From Kiritimatiellia bacterium (GTDB taxonomy: Bacteria > Verrucomicrobiota > Kiritimatiellia > SS1-B-03-39 > UBA6053), in NCBI GenBank assembly GCA_018401235.1, contig JAGYLC010000002.1, positions 1 through 63,809 on the forward strand: DNA of 63,809 nucleotides, in the 5' to 3' direction. Below are positions 17,007 through 27,390 of this stretch, piece after piece. The translations under genes were made by a program, and so were the position numbers. How positions within the stretch are numbered: the stretch's first letter is position 1; every line of letters starts with the position of its first letter. Below the pieces are notes generated by a model that was given only the letters and a program-made list of their open reading frames with translations, was not told where the DNA came from and made no database searches.

Positions 17007-17324
17007 TTATGTGTCAGAACCCGCGTCTTTCCCACTATCCTCTTTAGGAGAAGGCGGCACGGCGCGGACGAGGATTTCCATATAGAACGACTCCCAGCCT
17101 CCCGCCTTGGCGGTGTCCACGCTCTTGATCACATCCGCCGGGGAAATCTTTACGGCTTCTGCCTCGTTGGGACCGAAGCGGCAATCAAAATCCCAATACG
17201 CCATGTCCTCAGGCAATGCACGTCGGTTTTCCCGGCGCAGATACTTGCGGAGTTCATGTTTGATGGCTTCGATCAGGCGTTCCGGATGTTTGCCGGGCTG
17301 GTTTAGGGAAAAGGTTTTTTTCAT
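17007..17324 (-). CDS. DUF6172 family protein
   Basis: A 105-residue protein whose pattern KKTFSLNQPGKHPERLIEAI, EIRKYLKRER-like LRKYLRRENRRALPED, DYWDFDCRFG and GWESFYMEILVRAV fits the small conserved family DUF6172; its function is unknown. It lies 89 bases downstream of nqrF on the same strand, but a GAGGTCAG repeat separates them, so co-transcription with the nqr genes is uncertain. Confidence 0.75.
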   Translation of the reverse strand: MKKTFSLNQPGKHPERLIEAIKHELRKYLRRENRRALPEDMAYWDFDCRFGPNEAEAVKISPADVIKSVDTAKAGGWESFYMEILVRAVPPSPKEDSGKDAGSDT

Positions 17325-17334
17325 TTTGAAGAAG

Positions 17335-17411
17335 GCGGTCAGAGGTTGGAAGTCAGAGGTTGGAGATCAAAACCTGAGCCTGACCTCTACCCCCTACCCT
17401 CTGACCTCTTC
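17335..17411. repeat. GAGGTCAG-type repeat pair
   Basis: GTCAGAGGTTGGAAGTCAGA faces CTGACCTCTACCCCCTACCC and CTCTGACCTCTTC. This is the same repeat family as at 9829, 10346 and 14117, here placed just after nqrF. Confidence 0.6.
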
Positions 17412-17413
17412 AA

Positions 17414-18631
17414 TTACGAGAACTCATCATAGGAGATCATCTCTTTCTCGACGCCGAGGTTGAACAACATGTTGTTCACAGCGGCGATCATGGGTGGCGG
17501 ACCGCACATGTAGTATTCGATCTCGGTGGGATCGTCGTGCTTGAGCAGGTACTCGTCCTGACAGACGGTGTGAATGAACCCGGTGGGGCCGTCCCAGTTG
17601 TCTTCGGGCTGCGGTTCGCTCAGGGCGATGGTGTAGTCAAAGTTAGGATTGTTGGCTTTGATGTCGTCAAAGTCCTCCATATAAAACAGCTCTTTCTTGG
17701 AACGTCCACCGTACCAGAAGGTCACTTTGCGATCGGTGTGATCGGTGTGGAAGAGGTGGAACAAATGAGACCGCAAAGGCGCCATGCCCGCGCCACCGCC
17801 GATGTAGCACATTTCCCGCTCCGAGTCCCGAATGAAGAATTCCCCATACGGACCGGACAAGGTGATCTTATCTCCGGGTTTCAGGCTGAACACGTAGGTG
17901 GAGCAAACGCCGGGGGGCACGTCCATGCCGCGCGGGGGCGGCGCAATGCGGATATTCAGCATCACCATATTGCCTTCGGCGGGATGATTGGCCATGGAAT
18001 AGGCCCGAAAAACCTCTTCTTCGTTTTTATACCCCAGATCCCACATTTTGAAGTGGTCCCAGTCGCCTTTGTATTCGTCCTCCACATCGAAATCCTTGAA
18101 GCGGATGTCGTATTTGGGCACGTCAATCTGAATGTAGCCGCCGGCCTGGAAGTTCAAGTCCACGCCTTCGGGCAGATCCACGATCAGCTCTTTGATGAAG
18201 GTGGCCACGTTGTGGTTGGAGCGCACGGTTCCCTCGAATTTCTTGATCTCCATCATTTCTTCGGGGATCTTGATTTTGAGGTCCTCTTTGACCTTGAGCT
18301 GACAACTCAGGCGGGTGCCCTCCTTCTGTTCCGGCTTGGAAATCTGTCCTTTTTCGGTGGGCAGAATTTGTCCGCCCCCCTCTTTCACCTGACATTTGCA
18401 CATGGCGCAGGTACCGCCCCCACCGCAGGCGGAGGGGAGGAAAATGTCGTTCGAGGCAAGAGTACCCAGCAGACTGCCCCCCGGGGGAACCACGAGGACT
18501 TTATGTCCGTCGTTGATATCGATGGTCACGGTGCCTCCCGGAGAGAGGGCGTTCGATGCGGACATCAATCCGAACACCAGCAGACAAATCACGCCGGTGA
18601 ATACAAGGATGCTGAGAATAAAGAATGTCAT
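17414..18631 (-). CDS. nqrF: NQR subunit F, NADH-oxidising
   Basis: The electron entry subunit of Na+-translocating NADH:quinone reductase. It has one N-terminal membrane helix (FFILSILVFTGVICLLVFG), a [2Fe-2S] ferredoxin domain with Cys in SACGGGGTCAMCKC and a fourth in RLSCQ, an FAD-binding RAYSMANHP, and an NADH domain with GGGAGMAPLRSH and YYMCGPPPM. At 405 residues it is complete, ending in the usual MISYDEF. It is the last gene of the nqrA-F order. Confidence 0.97.
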   Translation of the reverse strand: MTFFILSILVFTGVICLLVFGLMSASNALSPGGTVTIDINDGHKVLVVPPGGSLLGTLASNDIFLPSACGGGGTCAMCKCQVKEGGGQILPTEKGQISKPEQKEGTRLSCQLKVKEDLKIKIPEEMMEIKKFEGTVRSNHNVATFIKELIVDLPEGVDLNFQAGGYIQIDVPKYDIRFKDFDVEDEYKGDWDHFKMWDLGYKNEEEVFRAYSMANHPAEGNMVMLNIRIAPPPRGMDVPPGVCSTYVFSLKPGDKITLSGPYGEFFIRDSEREMCYIGGGAGMAPLRSHLFHLFHTDHTDRKVTFWYGGRSKKELFYMEDFDDIKANNPNFDYTIALSEPQPEDNWDGPTGFIHTVCQDEYLLKHDDPTEIEYYMCGPPPMIAAVNNMLFNLGVEKEMISYDEFS

Positions 18632-18655
18632 AGATATACTCGGTTGCGGGGGTTT

Positions 18656-19261
18656 TTACGGGGCCAAAAGCGATACGCTGGAAAAGCTCTGAAAACCCAA
18701 AGCCATAAGACCGGTGAGAATAAAGGTGATGCCGAGACCACGCAGTCCCGGAGGGATATTAGAATAACGCAACTTCGTACGAATTCCAGCTAATGCAATG
18801 ATCGCAAGGAAAAAACCCATGCCGGAGCCAAAACCGAAGGCGATGGATTCGGTGAAGTTGTAGTTCCTCTCCACCATAAACAGGGAGCCTCCCAGAATGG
18901 AACAGTTTACCGTGATTAGAGGCAGGAAAATACCCAGGCTGTTGTACAATGGCGGGAAAAAGCGATCCAACACCATTTCCACCAACTGCACCGTGGAGGC
19001 AATCACTGCGATGAAACACAGGAAGGTGAGGAATTCCAGATTCACGCCTTCCACCAGCGTGCCGTTTTTCAACAGGGCATTGAAAATGATGTTGTTGAGA
19101 GGCGTGGTGATGCCCAGTACGAACACCACCGCCATGCCTAACCCGAAGGCGGTGTCCACTTTCTTGGACAGCGCCAGGAAGGAACACATGCCCAGGAAGT
19201 AGGCCAGCACCATGTTGTTGACAAAAATCGCGCGGACAAAAATATCAATCAGATTACCCAT
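18656..19261 (-). CDS. nqrE: NQR subunit E
   Basis: A 201-residue integral membrane subunit with six predicted helices, paired with NqrD around an Fe centre. The NqrE signature is [20 protein letters not shown], with the Cys in the first helix, and a second conserved Cys in [14 protein letters not shown]. It is separated from nqrD by one base. Confidence 0.97.
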   Translation of the reverse strand: MGNLIDIFVRAIFVNNMVLAYFLGMCSFLALSKKVDTAFGLGMAVVFVLGITTPLNNIIFNALLKNGTLVEGVNLEFLTFLCFIAVIASTVQLVEMVLDRFFPPLYNSLGIFLPLITVNCSILGGSLFMVERNYNFTESIAFGFGSGMGFFLAIIALAGIRTKLRYSNIPPGLRGLGITFILTGLMALGFQSFSSVSLLAP

Positions 19262-19262
19262 T

Positions 19263-19865
19263 TCAGACCTCCTCGTATTTTTTAGTGACGGTGCGTTGCA
19301 GCCAGATCAGCAGTCCGATCACCACAAACGCGCCCGGTGCGATAACCATAAGTCCGTTTCCCGGATAGGATTCGGGCAGAATCTTCAATCCGGCCAGGGT
19401 TCCGAAGCCCAGCAGTTCGCGGATAAAGCCGACGATAATCAGAATCGCACTGTAGCCGAGTCCGTTGCCGAGTCCGTCCAGAAAGGCTTCTTTGGGTGGA
19501 TGCGACATGGCGAAAGCCTCCGCCCGGCCCATCACGATACAATTGGTGATAATCAGTCCCACGAACACACTGAGTTGCTTGCTGATCTCGAAGGCATACG
19601 CCTTCAGAATTTGATCCACCACAATCACCAACGAGGCGATGACCACCATTTCCACAATCATCCGGATTTTATCGGGAATGTGATTGCGCAGTAGCGAAAT
19701 AATGGTGTTGGAGGCACAGAGCACTGCGGTTACCGCCAGGGACATGGTGAACGCGGTAGGCAACTGGGCGGTCACCGCCAGAGCCGAACAGATGCCCAGC
19801 ATCTGCACGGTAATCGGATTGTTGTCCGACAGGGGGTCTAAAACAATTTTATTGATAGCTGGCAT
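19263..19865 (-). CDS. nqrD: NQR subunit D
   Basis: A 200-residue membrane subunit homologous to NqrE. It shows [18 protein letters not shown] with the first Cys and [18 protein letters not shown] with the second; NqrD and NqrE together bind an Fe centre in the membrane. It follows nqrC by eight bases. Confidence 0.97.
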   Translation of the reverse strand: MPAINKIVLDPLSDNNPITVQMLGICSALAVTAQLPTAFTMSLAVTAVLCASNTIISLLRNHIPDKIRMIVEMVVIASLVIVVDQILKAYAFEISKQLSVFVGLIITNCIVMGRAEAFAMSHPPKEAFLDGLGNGLGYSAILIIVGFIRELLGFGTLAGLKILPESYPGNGLMVIAPGAFVVIGLLIWLQRTVTKKYEEV

Positions 19866-19873
19866 AAATTCTC

Positions 19874-20575
19874 CTACATCGCACGTTTGCTTTCAAACGC
19901 GGCGGAATTGTACTCTCGGAAGGTTTTGTTGAGAAAACGCTGAATCCCGTTTCCGGTAATGGTGGCCCCGCTCATCCCGTCCACTTTGTAGTCGGTCTGC
20001 GGGTCCGCAGAACCTTTTGCAACTTCAAAGCGCACCGGCTCCCCATTGTCCCATAATTTTTTCCCTAGGAAATTTCTTTGAAACCACGGCTTCGAACATT
20101 CGCCCCCCAAACCGGGTGTTTCCCCGTGATCAAAAAAGGTGATGCCGCGAATAGTGGCCAAATCCGGTTCCAGCCCCACGTAACTATGCACGGTCGACCA
20201 AAGGCCCTTGCCTTCCGCCGGGAAGGCATAGGAAACGATCTCCCCTTCCGGATTTTTGAGCTGATACAGAATCCGGGAGTCCCCCTCGGAGAGCTCAATC
20301 TCGTTTTGCTCCACAAATTCATCAAAGTAGGTGGGAATCCACTCCTTGGGTACTTTTCCAATTAAAAAGTATTCTTCCTGCTTCTCTTCCGAAAGCGCTT
20401 CTCCATCGGGACTGAAGTCGGGAGCCAACGCCTTGAGGACGTTGATTTGCTCGTCAATGCGTTTGTTGCGTTCCTGGGTGGACCTCAACGTGCCTTGGAC
20501 GCCGGCCAGCGCCATGCTGCAGACCAGGCAAATAATCGCCGCGAATCGAATTGTGTGTAAATCATCCTTTTGCAT
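19874..20575 (-). CDS. nqrC: NQR subunit C, covalent FMN
   Basis: A membrane-anchored periplasmic subunit with covalently bound FMN. One N-terminal helix ([18 protein letters not shown]) precedes the soluble domain; the flavinylation site is the Thr in [12 protein letters not shown] near the C-terminus. The ATG at 20575 is chosen because the helix and family homology start there ([10 protein letters not shown]); it overlaps nqrB by 14 bases. Confidence 0.95.
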   Translation of the reverse strand: MQKDDLHTIRFAAIICLVCSMALAGVQGTLRSTQERNKRIDEQINVLKALAPDFSPDGEALSEEKQEEYFLIGKVPKEWIPTYFDEFVEQNEIELSEGDSRILYQLKNPEGEIVSYAFPAEGKGLWSTVHSYVGLEPDLATIRGITFFDHGETPGLGGECSKPWFQRNFLGKKLWDNGEPVRFEVAKGSADPQTDYKVDGMSGATITGNGIQRFLNKTFREYNSAAFESKRAM

Positions 20576-21785
20576 AACTGAACTTCCGAAGATTGGCGTT
20601 GCGGTTTTTGATGTGCGCCTGCACAACATAATAATCAATGATCGGGGCCATCACATTCATAAAAATGATGGCCAGCATCACTCCCTCGGGGAAACCTGGA
20701 TTGGTAACCCGAATCAGAATGGTAATTACTCCGACCAGAGCCCCATAAATCCACTTGCCCACATTGGTGGAGGCGGCTGAAACGGGGTCTGTGGCCATGA
20801 AGACAATTCCGAACAGGAAGCTACCCATGACAAAATGATACGTGAAGGGTATCTGGGTCCACGTTGTCAGTTGAACCACTTCACCCTCAGACATGGTCTG
20901 GGTGGGCAACAGGTTCATGAGAACCCCGGCCACGACCAGGCCCGCGCAGCCCCCGGCCATAATTCGCCAGGAACCAACCCCGGACACAATCAAAATTCCG
21001 GCACCCACTAAAATGGGAATGACCGCAGTTTCACCAATACTTCCCGGCATCAATCCGCCGAACATCGACCAAAATGAGTATCCCCGATTTGCAAGTTCTT
21101 CCGTGACGTTCAATCCCTCACCCCCGAAAGCCGCTCCCATGCCCAAGGGGGTGGCTCCGGTGGCCCCGTCCTTGGCTGCGGCCCAAATTTCACCGGTCAT
21201 ATCTTTCGCATGGGCAAAATACAAATAGGTCCGCGCGGTAAGGGCGGGATTGAGGATATTGAATCCGGTTCCACCGAACACCTCTTTTCCCACCACTACC
21301 CCGAAACTGATCCCCACAGCTACCTGCCACAGGGCAATGGTTGGTGGCAGCGTCAGCGGAAACAAGAGCCCGGTGACCAGGAATCCTTCGTTGATTTCAT
21401 GCTTTCGCACCACCGCGAACAGCACTTCCCATAGGCCTCCCACCACATAAGAGGTCATTACGATAGGCATCACTATCCAACTGCCGCGGAAAATTTTGGC
21501 GAACAGTCCCGCTTCAATTCCGCTATAGTGATAGTATTGATGACCGGCATTGAACATGCCCCACAACAGGCAGGGAATCAGTGCGACCACCACCGTGAAC
21601 ATGACCCGTTTCAAATCCACTGCGTCGCGGACATGGGTCATACCTTTGGTGGTGTCGGGCGGAGTCAGCAGGAAGGTGTCCTGGGCCTCGAAAAGCGGAA
21701 AAAGCTTTTCGAACTTGCCGCCCTTGTGGAACAAAGGCTCAATTTCTTTGTGTTTCTTTTCAATGGTTTCTTTAAAATCGCTCAT
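20562..21785 (-). CDS. nqrB: NQR subunit B, covalent FMN and quinone site
   Basis: The largest membrane subunit, about ten helices in 407 residues. The FMN-binding Thr lies in DGATGATPLGMG, and the quinone-site region has MFGGLMPGSIGETAVIP. The N-terminal cytosolic segment (VRDAVDLKRVMFTVVVAL) and the C-terminal FMATDPVSAA are standard for NQR rather than RNF. The gene starts at the stop of nqrA. Confidence 0.97.
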   Translation of the reverse strand: MSDFKETIEKKHKEIEPLFHKGGKFEKLFPLFEAQDTFLLTPPDTTKGMTHVRDAVDLKRVMFTVVVALIPCLLWGMFNAGHQYYHYSGIEAGLFAKIFRGSWIVMPIVMTSYVVGGLWEVLFAVVRKHEINEGFLVTGLLFPLTLPPTIALWQVAVGISFGVVVGKEVFGGTGFNILNPALTARTYLYFAHAKDMTGEIWAAAKDGATGATPLGMGAAFGGEGLNVTEELANRGYSFWSMFGGLMPGSIGETAVIPILVGAGILIVSGVGSWRIMAGGCAGLVVAGVLMNLLPTQTMSEGEVVQLTTWTQIPFTYHFVMGSFLFGIVFMATDPVSAASTNVGKWIYGALVGVITILIRVTNPGFPEGVMLAIIFMNVMAPIIDYYVVQAHIKNRNANLRKFSYAKG

Positions 21786-23156
21786 TAGAATCCTTCCTGT
21801 TCAATCAGGGCTAACGCGTCGGATATAATCTTTCCGAAATCGGTTTTCGAGGGGCAGATAAAGGTGCAGAGGGCAAAATCCTCCGGATCGGTTTCCAGAA
21901 TCCCCATGGCGATGGCATCACTGGTTTCCCCGGCAATGCAGGCGCGGGTGAGAGGATCCACCAGCAGGTCCAGCGAAGTGTAGGGATCGTAAATACCGGT
22001 CAACACCATGGCCCGCTTGCCGCCGCGGGTGTTGGTTCCAAAGGAGAACAGCTTGTCCTTGATCCAGGCGCTGGGCACCACCTTGTGCGCACTGTATTGC
22101 ACTTTGGTGGGCGCGTACCAGCCCAATAAATGACGCTCGGTATCCTCCGGCAACGCCACGAAGCCTTGATCGTATAGGTAAATTGCGGTCTCGGAGGGAA
22201 TCACCGTTTCGCCCGCCAGGGTATCCCCGCGGATCAGGCGTTGCTCGCCGTCCTGCAGACTGTCCGCGATCACATCGGAAAGGCGCATGCCGGTGGGAAC
22301 ATCCAGATAGCCCCGGGCCTCCGGTTTCACCCCTTCGCCTGCCAGCAGAATGCGCTGCTGATTGGGATAGGCACCGGTGAGCAGCAATTCGCCGATGCGG
22401 ATCACGTCGGATACCCGCAGGGTCCACACAATGTCGCCGGGAATGATTGGGTCCAAGTAATGAATGTGGGTGCTGGTATTTCCGGAAGGATGCGGACCGT
22501 CAAAATAGTTCACCTGCACATTGGAGGCGTTGGTCAGCGCGTCGTTAGCCCCCGCGGACGCGGCCAGATCTGGCGGAACCGGACCATCCGTGAGCCTGGT
22601 CAACGCGTTCAATCCCAGTTGCAGGCACTGGATTTTCCCTGCGCCAGCACATGCGCATCCGGACGGAAGGGCGCGGTGGCCATGCCATTCACGAAAATTG
22701 ATTTAGGTTTTACCGACGGATCGAGATGTGGTTAAAACGGACGTTGACGAATAAGGCCCAGCAACCCGGAATCTATCACCTGACAGCACATTCTCAGGCT
22801 TGGCGCGGAGAATCCCTTCCACCGTAAAAGTGCCAAACGTCTCGGAGGCGCTGCCCGAACCATCCGGCTCAATCACAATTTCTTTCAGGGCACGGCGATC
22901 ACCCAAAATGACTTCCTTCACCTTCCCAGCGACCGGAGAGCGGACAAAAAATTCCGGCAAAACCCTGCGGCGCGCCAATTCTTCCGCCCCGGGCAACACT
23001 GTCTCCCCTCCTCCACCAGCCATTTAAATTTTTACTTTCGCGAACAGAAGGAAAACCGGAAATCGCACCCTCTACAGATTCGCTGACGGATTTCGGTTCC
23101 CGGCGCACCTCCATGGGCAGATTCAGTCCTGTTTTGATGGTAATTTCGGCGCTCAT
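21785..23156 (-). pseudogene. nqrA: NQR subunit A, frameshifted
   Basis: The cytosolic subunit of NQR. The C-terminal 275 codons are open (LNALTRLTDG, SGNTSTHIHYLDPIIPGD-like, LGWYAPTKVQYSAHKVV). Upstream, pieces of the same protein lie in other frames: EITIKTGLNLPM after ATG 23156, GDTVLPGAE-like, FFVRSPVAGKVKEVILGDR with IVIEPDG, then SGLLGLIRQRPF and SIFVNGMATAPFRPDAHVLA. The breaks fall near 23060, 22990, 22770, 22725 and 22630. nqrB-F are all intact and the complex needs NqrA, so the breaks are probably sequencing or assembly errors. Confidence 0.88.
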
Positions 23157-24328
23157 TCGCACGTCCTGTGGAAATTGTGATAAGCAATTTTAACGATTAA
23201 AACGCAATCATATTAGGGGCTAAAAACGCTTTGTCAAATACTTCCGAAGTTCGGAACGACTATTTAAATCCTTTCCGAGCATCGGAAACGTGGAACAAAA
23301 TTGGTACTTGACCAAGCCCGGACGTTCAATCGAAACCGAATAATCCAAAGGGTCTGTCGATTTAGTGAACCACAAATGAACTTAAATGGACACGAACATG
23401 CGACTGGCGCTGTTATTTACTATATTTTGCCTTATTATTTGTGTTTATTCGTGTGAATTCGTGGTTTATAAAAGCCGCTGATTGAGAACTATTCCATCAA
23501 CCCCCGCCCATACAATCGACCCACCAACCTCACGAACCAGGGCGGACGCCAGAGGACTCAAATACATGCCGAAAAACGGCGCAATCGGAATCGGTCCAAT
23601 CTCCAAAAAGGGCTAAGACAACCAATACCCCCATACACTGTAGGCGGGTGGTGACTATTTGGCGTTTACGCTTTTTTGTCAGTCATATTTGTGCGAAAGG
23701 AGCCTCACGGACTACCTCGTTTTCGTCTTTAAGGGGTTTCGGTTTTACAAGTGGCTCCCTCGTCCAAAAGCAAACCACCCCGCAGGAAACGACTTTCCAC
23801 GGTGTGGGTATCAGACCTCCATTTGAATCGTATGTGACTGGCGCATCCACGAATCGGTGGCGAGTAAGCCACCCAGAAAGAAGTAATCTCTTTGTTTTGG
23901 TGACGGACCGAGATTTCGAAGATAGCCGAGAAGCTGGGTGAACGCCAAATTTGGCCCCAGACCTCAGTTTGAGGACGAATTCTACAAAAGTTCATCGCAA
24001 ATCCAAATGGATGTTCATTGAATAAACCAAACCCTGAGCTCGCCTCGGGGTGCGGAGAAATTCAATACCGGAATTCGCCCGTTCCGCACCTTCAGCCCCA
24101 CCCGCAGCCGCCGTCAGCTTCCCCGCGTGCGGGAAGCTACGGCGGCGGGGTGGGGTGGGGGGATTGGGGAGGGGCCCAGACGTGAAGCTGCCAATAGAGG
24201 CTTCCAGGGGGCGCTGCATGAGAGAAACGCAGAACGAGGAGGAGAAACCTCAAATGAAATCTTAGGTTGTTTGTTTTGAACATTTTGTTTAGAATAATTT
24301 CAATAAATAGAAAAAGGAGAAATCTGAC
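23157..24328. other. Long non-coding region with repeat fragments
   Basis: No gene was recognised in 1.17 kb. The first 330 bases are AT-rich and hold words such as GTGTTTATTCGTGTGAATTC common to intergenic repeats. The stretch 23959-24165 is a partial mobile-element copy listed separately. The final 80 bases before 24329 are AT-rich and should contain the clpB promoter; a TTGTTT and TAGAAT pair 17 bases apart (about 24270-24298) is a weak candidate. Confidence 0.4.
23959..24165. mobile_element. Partial MITE-like element (AGACCTCAGTTT family)
   Basis: Begins AGACCTCAGTTTGAGGACGA, continues through ATCGCAAATCCAAATGGATG, then a nested GGTGCGGAGAAATTCAATAC and a GC-rich hairpin (GCTTCCCCGCGTGCGGGAAGC). 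The first 140 bases are the inverse complement of the right end of the complete copy at 38060-38388. The second terminal repeat was not found, so this copy is truncated. Confidence 0.65.
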
Positions 24329-24448
24329 ATGAATTCGGATAAAATGACGGTTAAAACGCAACAGGCACTGGCATCCGCGCAGTCGCTGATGCAGGAACGT
24401 GGTCATGCGGAATTAACGTATCCTCCTACCGTGGGAGGCAATCCATGA
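24329..24448 (+). CDS. 39-codon relic of the ClpB N-domain, coupled to clpB
   Basis: A short frame with a strong AAGGAGA seven to eight bases before its ATG. It encodes [20 protein letters not shown] and [10 protein letters not shown], which is the opening of ClpB (family: 'ekfT.ka.eALa.Aq.la...gh.ev'), and then diverges into YPPTVGGNP and stops. The stop overlaps the next ATG as ATGA. The remaining roughly 110 residues of the N-domain are absent. It either survives as a leader that drives translation of the shortened clpB or is a small separate peptide. That it derives from ClpB is clear; whether it functions is not. Confidence 0.75.
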   Translation: MNSDKMTVKTQQALASAQSLMQERGHAELTYPPTVGGNP

Positions 24449-26613
24449 ATGACCAAGATGCCGAAGACAAATCCAGTGTATTGGACAAATACGGACGCGA
24501 CCTGACCGAAGTCGCGCGCGAACAAAAACTGGACCCGGTGATTGGCCGCGATTCCGAAATTCGACGGGTGATGCAGGTGCTCTCCCGCCGCACCAAAAAC
24601 AATCCGGTACTGATCGGAGAACCCGGGGTCGGAAAAACCGCCATTGCCGAGGGGCTGGCCCTGCGCATCGTTGCGGGCGACGTTCCCGAAAGCTTGAAGA
24701 ACAAGCGGGTGGTCGCCCTGGACATTGGATCCATGTTGGCGGGCGCGAAATACCGCGGGGAATTCGAGGAACGTTTCAAGGCTTTTATCAAAGAGGTGAT
24801 GGACGCGGAAGGCGAAATCGTACTGTTTATCGACGAGCTTCACACCCTGGTGGGAGCCGGGGGAGCGGAGGGCGCGGTGGATGCGTCCAATATGATTAAG
24901 CCCCCGCTGGCCCGCGGGCAGCTCCGCTGTATCGGCGCCACCACTCTGGACGAATATCGTAAATACATCGAAAAAGATCCCGCCCTGGAACGGCGTTTTC
25001 AACAGGTGCTGGTGGACGAGCCCTCCGTGGAAGACTCCATCGCCATCCTGCGCGGGTTACGGGAACGCTACGAGATTCATCACGGTGTGCGCATTCAGGA
25101 CACCGCCCTGGTGGCGGCTGCCACCTTGTCGCACCGCTACATCAGCGACCGCTTCCTGCCGGACAAAGCGATCGATCTGGTGGACGAGGCCGCCTCCCGC
25201 ATTCGCATGGAAATCGACAGCATGCCCACCGAAATCGACCAAGTGGAGCGCCGGGTCATGCAATTGGAAATCGAGCGTGAGGGTCTTCGAAAAGAAAAAG
25301 ACGACCCGTCCAAACAGCGCTTGCAGGATCTGGAGGCGGAATTGTCCGAACGGAAGGAAAAAAGCACGGAAATGAAAGCGCATTGGCAACAGGAAAAAGC
25401 CTTAATCTCCGATATTTCCTCCCTGAGCGAGGCCCTGGACTTGCTGCGGGCTCAACAGGAGCAGGCGAAACGTGACAACAATCTGCAGGCGGCGGCCGAA
25501 ATCATGTACGGCAAAATTCCCGCCACGGAAAAACAACTGGAGGAAGCCAAAAACAAGCTGGTGGAATTTCAGTCGGAAATCTGCATGCTGAAACAGGAGG
25601 TGGACGCGGAGGACATCGCGGAGATCGTCTCCATGTGGACCCATGTTCCGGTGAGCAAACTCCTACAGGGTGAACGCGAAAAATTGCGTCAAATTGATGA
25701 AAAATTGCAGCAGCGGGTGATCGGACAGGATCGCGCGGTCGCGGCCGTGTCGGCAGCAGTGCGCCGCTCCCGCTCCGGCCTACAGGATCCCAACCGTCCC
25801 ATCGGTTCCTTTATTTTCATGGGACCCACCGGGGTGGGGAAAACGGAGCTGGCCCGCGCCTTGGCCGAGTTTCTGTTCGATGACGTGCAAAATATGATCC
25901 GCATCGACATGTCCGAATACATGGAAAAACATTCGGTCAGCCGCCTGGTAGGGGCCCCTCCCGGCTACGTGGGCTATGACGAGGGTGGTGCCCTCACCGA
26001 GGCGGTGCGCCGCAAACCCTACAGCGTACTGCTCTTCGACGAAATCGAGAAAGCCCACCCGGACGTGTTCAACATTCTGTTACAGGTGCTTGACGACGGG
26101 CGCATGACCGATGGACACGGTCGCACCGTGGATTTCACCAACACCATCCTGATTATGACCTCCAATATCGGCGGTGCCCACATTCACGAACGGGTTCAGC
26201 AACTCTCGCCCGACGACGCGGCCGGTTTCACCCAACTGGAAAATGAAGTATTTGATCTACTTCGCCACCATTTCCGTCCCGAATTTCTCAACCGGGTGGA
26301 TGAAACCCTCGTCTTCCATAGTCTGCGCTTCGAGCAGATTCAGGAAATCGTGGACCTGCAACTGCGTCGGGTGGATGCGCTGCTTGCGGATAAACGGATC
26401 ACCCTCACGCTCAGCGACGCGGCCCGGGAGCTGTTGGCCAAAAACGGATACGATCCCGCCTACGGGGCCCGCCCCCTCAAGCGCGCCATTCAACGTCTGC
26501 TGGTAGACAAACTGGCCGAGGAACTATTGGAAGGCAGCATCGAAGAAGGCCAAACCCTTAAGGCCGATTTAGACCCCACCATCCCCGATCAATTGCTGTT
26601 CAAGAGGATATAG
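24445..26613 (+). CDS. clpB: ClpB disaggregase lacking the N-terminal domain
   Basis: An AAA+ disaggregase that, with DnaK, threads aggregated proteins through its hexamer. It starts directly at the linker before NBD1 ([20 protein letters not shown]). NBD1 has [15 protein letters not shown] and [14 protein letters not shown]; the coiled-coil M-domain (about residues 250-390) is of full ClpB size, not the short ClpC form; NBD2 has [16 protein letters not shown] and [14 protein letters not shown] and ends with [15 protein letters not shown]. At 722 residues it corresponds to a protein of about 860 without its N-domain. GGGAGG precedes the ATG by seven bases. E. coli makes a similar short form from an internal start; here only the short form can be made. 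Confidence 0.93.
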   Translation: MNDQDAEDKSSVLDKYGRDLTEVAREQKLDPVIGRDSEIRRVMQVLSRRTKNNPVLIGEPGVGKTAIAEGLALRIVAGDVPESLKNKRVVALDIGSMLAGAKYRGEFEERFKAFIKEVMDAEGEIVLFIDELHTLVGAGGAEGAVDASNMIKPPLARGQLRCIGATTLDEYRKYIEKDPALERRFQQVLVDEPSVEDSIAILRGLRERYEIHHGVRIQDTALVAAATLSHRYISDRFLPDKAIDLVDEAASRIRMEIDSMPTEIDQVERRVMQLEIEREGLRKEKDDPSKQRLQDLEAELSERKEKSTEMKAHWQQEKALISDISSLSEALDLLRAQQEQAKRDNNLQAAAEIMYGKIPATEKQLEEAKNKLVEFQSEICMLKQEVDAEDIAEIVSMWTHVPVSKLLQGEREKLRQIDEKLQQRVIGQDRAVAAVSAAVRRSRSGLQDPNRPIGSFIFMGPTGVGKTELARALAEFLFDDVQNMIRIDMSEYMEKHSVSRLVGAPPGYVGYDEGGALTEAVRRKPYSVLLFDEIEKAHPDVFNILLQVLDDGRMTDGHGRTVDFTNTILIMTSNIGGAHIHERVQQLSPDDAAGFTQLENEVFDLLRHHFRPEFLNRVDETLVFHSLRFEQIQEIVDLQLRRVDALLADKRITLTLSDAARELLAKNGYDPAYGARPLKRAIQRLLVDKLAEELLEGSIEEGQTLKADLDPTIPDQLLFKRI

Positions 26614-26616
26614 TCT

Positions 26617-26690
26617 AGTCACTCGTCATTGGTCACTGGTCAACCAGGTCACCAATGACGAATGACTAGTGACAAATGACCATCTTCACA
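26617..26690. repeat. GTCATTGGTCACTGGTCA intergenic repeat
   Basis: CTAGTCACTCGTCATTGGTC and TCACTGGTCAACCAGGTCAC, followed by the inverse CAATGACGAATGACTAGTGA. The arms pair, giving a hairpin between convergent genes. The same words occur at 7801-7883. Confidence 0.65.
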
Positions 26691-27390
26691 CACACACAAT
26701 TTCAGCGAACTGCATGAATCGTCCGAAGGAATGGACTTCTATTTTTTGTTCTTTGCGCCAGCGTCCGATGACGTGGCGTTCGAGACTGCGGTTGCTGTCG
26801 TCCATCATCACCCGACAATTGGGGTCCAGACGTTGCCGCATCACCGGGAAAAGGCCATAGCGTCCGCTGTCGGTTAGGTGGCGGGCGGGACCATCGCAAA
26901 TCACCAGATTAAAATGTTCGCTGTCGCAGGAGGAGGGAATGTTATACCAGTCAAAAGAGCCATACGAGCGAATGGGGGCGTGGTGAACGGTCACATTGCC
27001 AAGGCGGTAACGCTCGATAAGGCGTTGGAGGTTCCGATGGCAGGCCGCATCGTGTTCGAACGTGTGTACCCGGTGCCCCTGCCGTCCGGCGGTTACCGCG
27101 AGTAGCAATGTGGACAAGCCGCTGCCGCATTCCAGAATGTCTCCGCTGGTGTTCACCGCCTTAGTGGCCATGTGCCGCAGATAGCCCCGGCTGTTGGGAC
27201 GAAAGCCCAATACCGCCCCGATCCATTGCAAATCCCCGATCATGTAGGTGGGCGGTGTACAGGTGGAGTCCACCACTTTCAGTGCCGCAATCGCCTCGTC
27301 TAAGCGGGTCAGGGGGTCCGGTGAATGTATACGCATCCGTGCAGGGAGTTGTTTAAACAATTTGTATCCACGACGCTGTTTGTTTATCAT
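26686..27390 (-). CDS. Class I SAM-dependent methyltransferase-like protein
   Basis: A 234-residue protein with a Rossmann-type methyltransferase core. Motif I is ILECGSGLSTLLLAVTAGR, followed by VHTFEHDAACHRNLQRLIE (acidic residue after strand 2) and FNLVICDGPAR (strand 4). The C-terminal section RVMMDDSNRSLERHVI has the DD that often binds a metal in O-methyltransferases of this shape. The substrate is unknown. It stands alone, convergent with clpB, and its start codon follows a long AT-rich spacer. Confidence 0.72.
   Translation of the reverse strand: MINKQRRGYKLFKQLPARMRIHSPDPLTRLDEAIAALKVVDSTCTPPTYMIGDLQWIGAVLGFRPNSRGYLRHMATKAVNTSGDILECGSGLSTLLLAVTAGRQGHRVHTFEHDAACHRNLQRLIERYRLGNVTVHHAPIRSYGSFDWYNIPSSCDSEHFNLVICDGPARHLTDSGRYGLFPVMRQRLDPNCRVMMDDSNRSLERHVIGRWRKEQKIEVHSFGRFMQFAEIVCV

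Noticed and set aside
17537-18793. A 418-codon open frame antisense to nqrF
   Set aside because: It lies fully opposite a well-conserved nqrF and has the low-complexity composition of an antisense frame.
17414-23156. RNF complex instead of NQR
   Set aside because: NqrA and the single [2Fe-2S] NqrF with fused FAD/NADH domains are specific to NQR; no RnfB or RnfC-type ferredoxin clusters are present.
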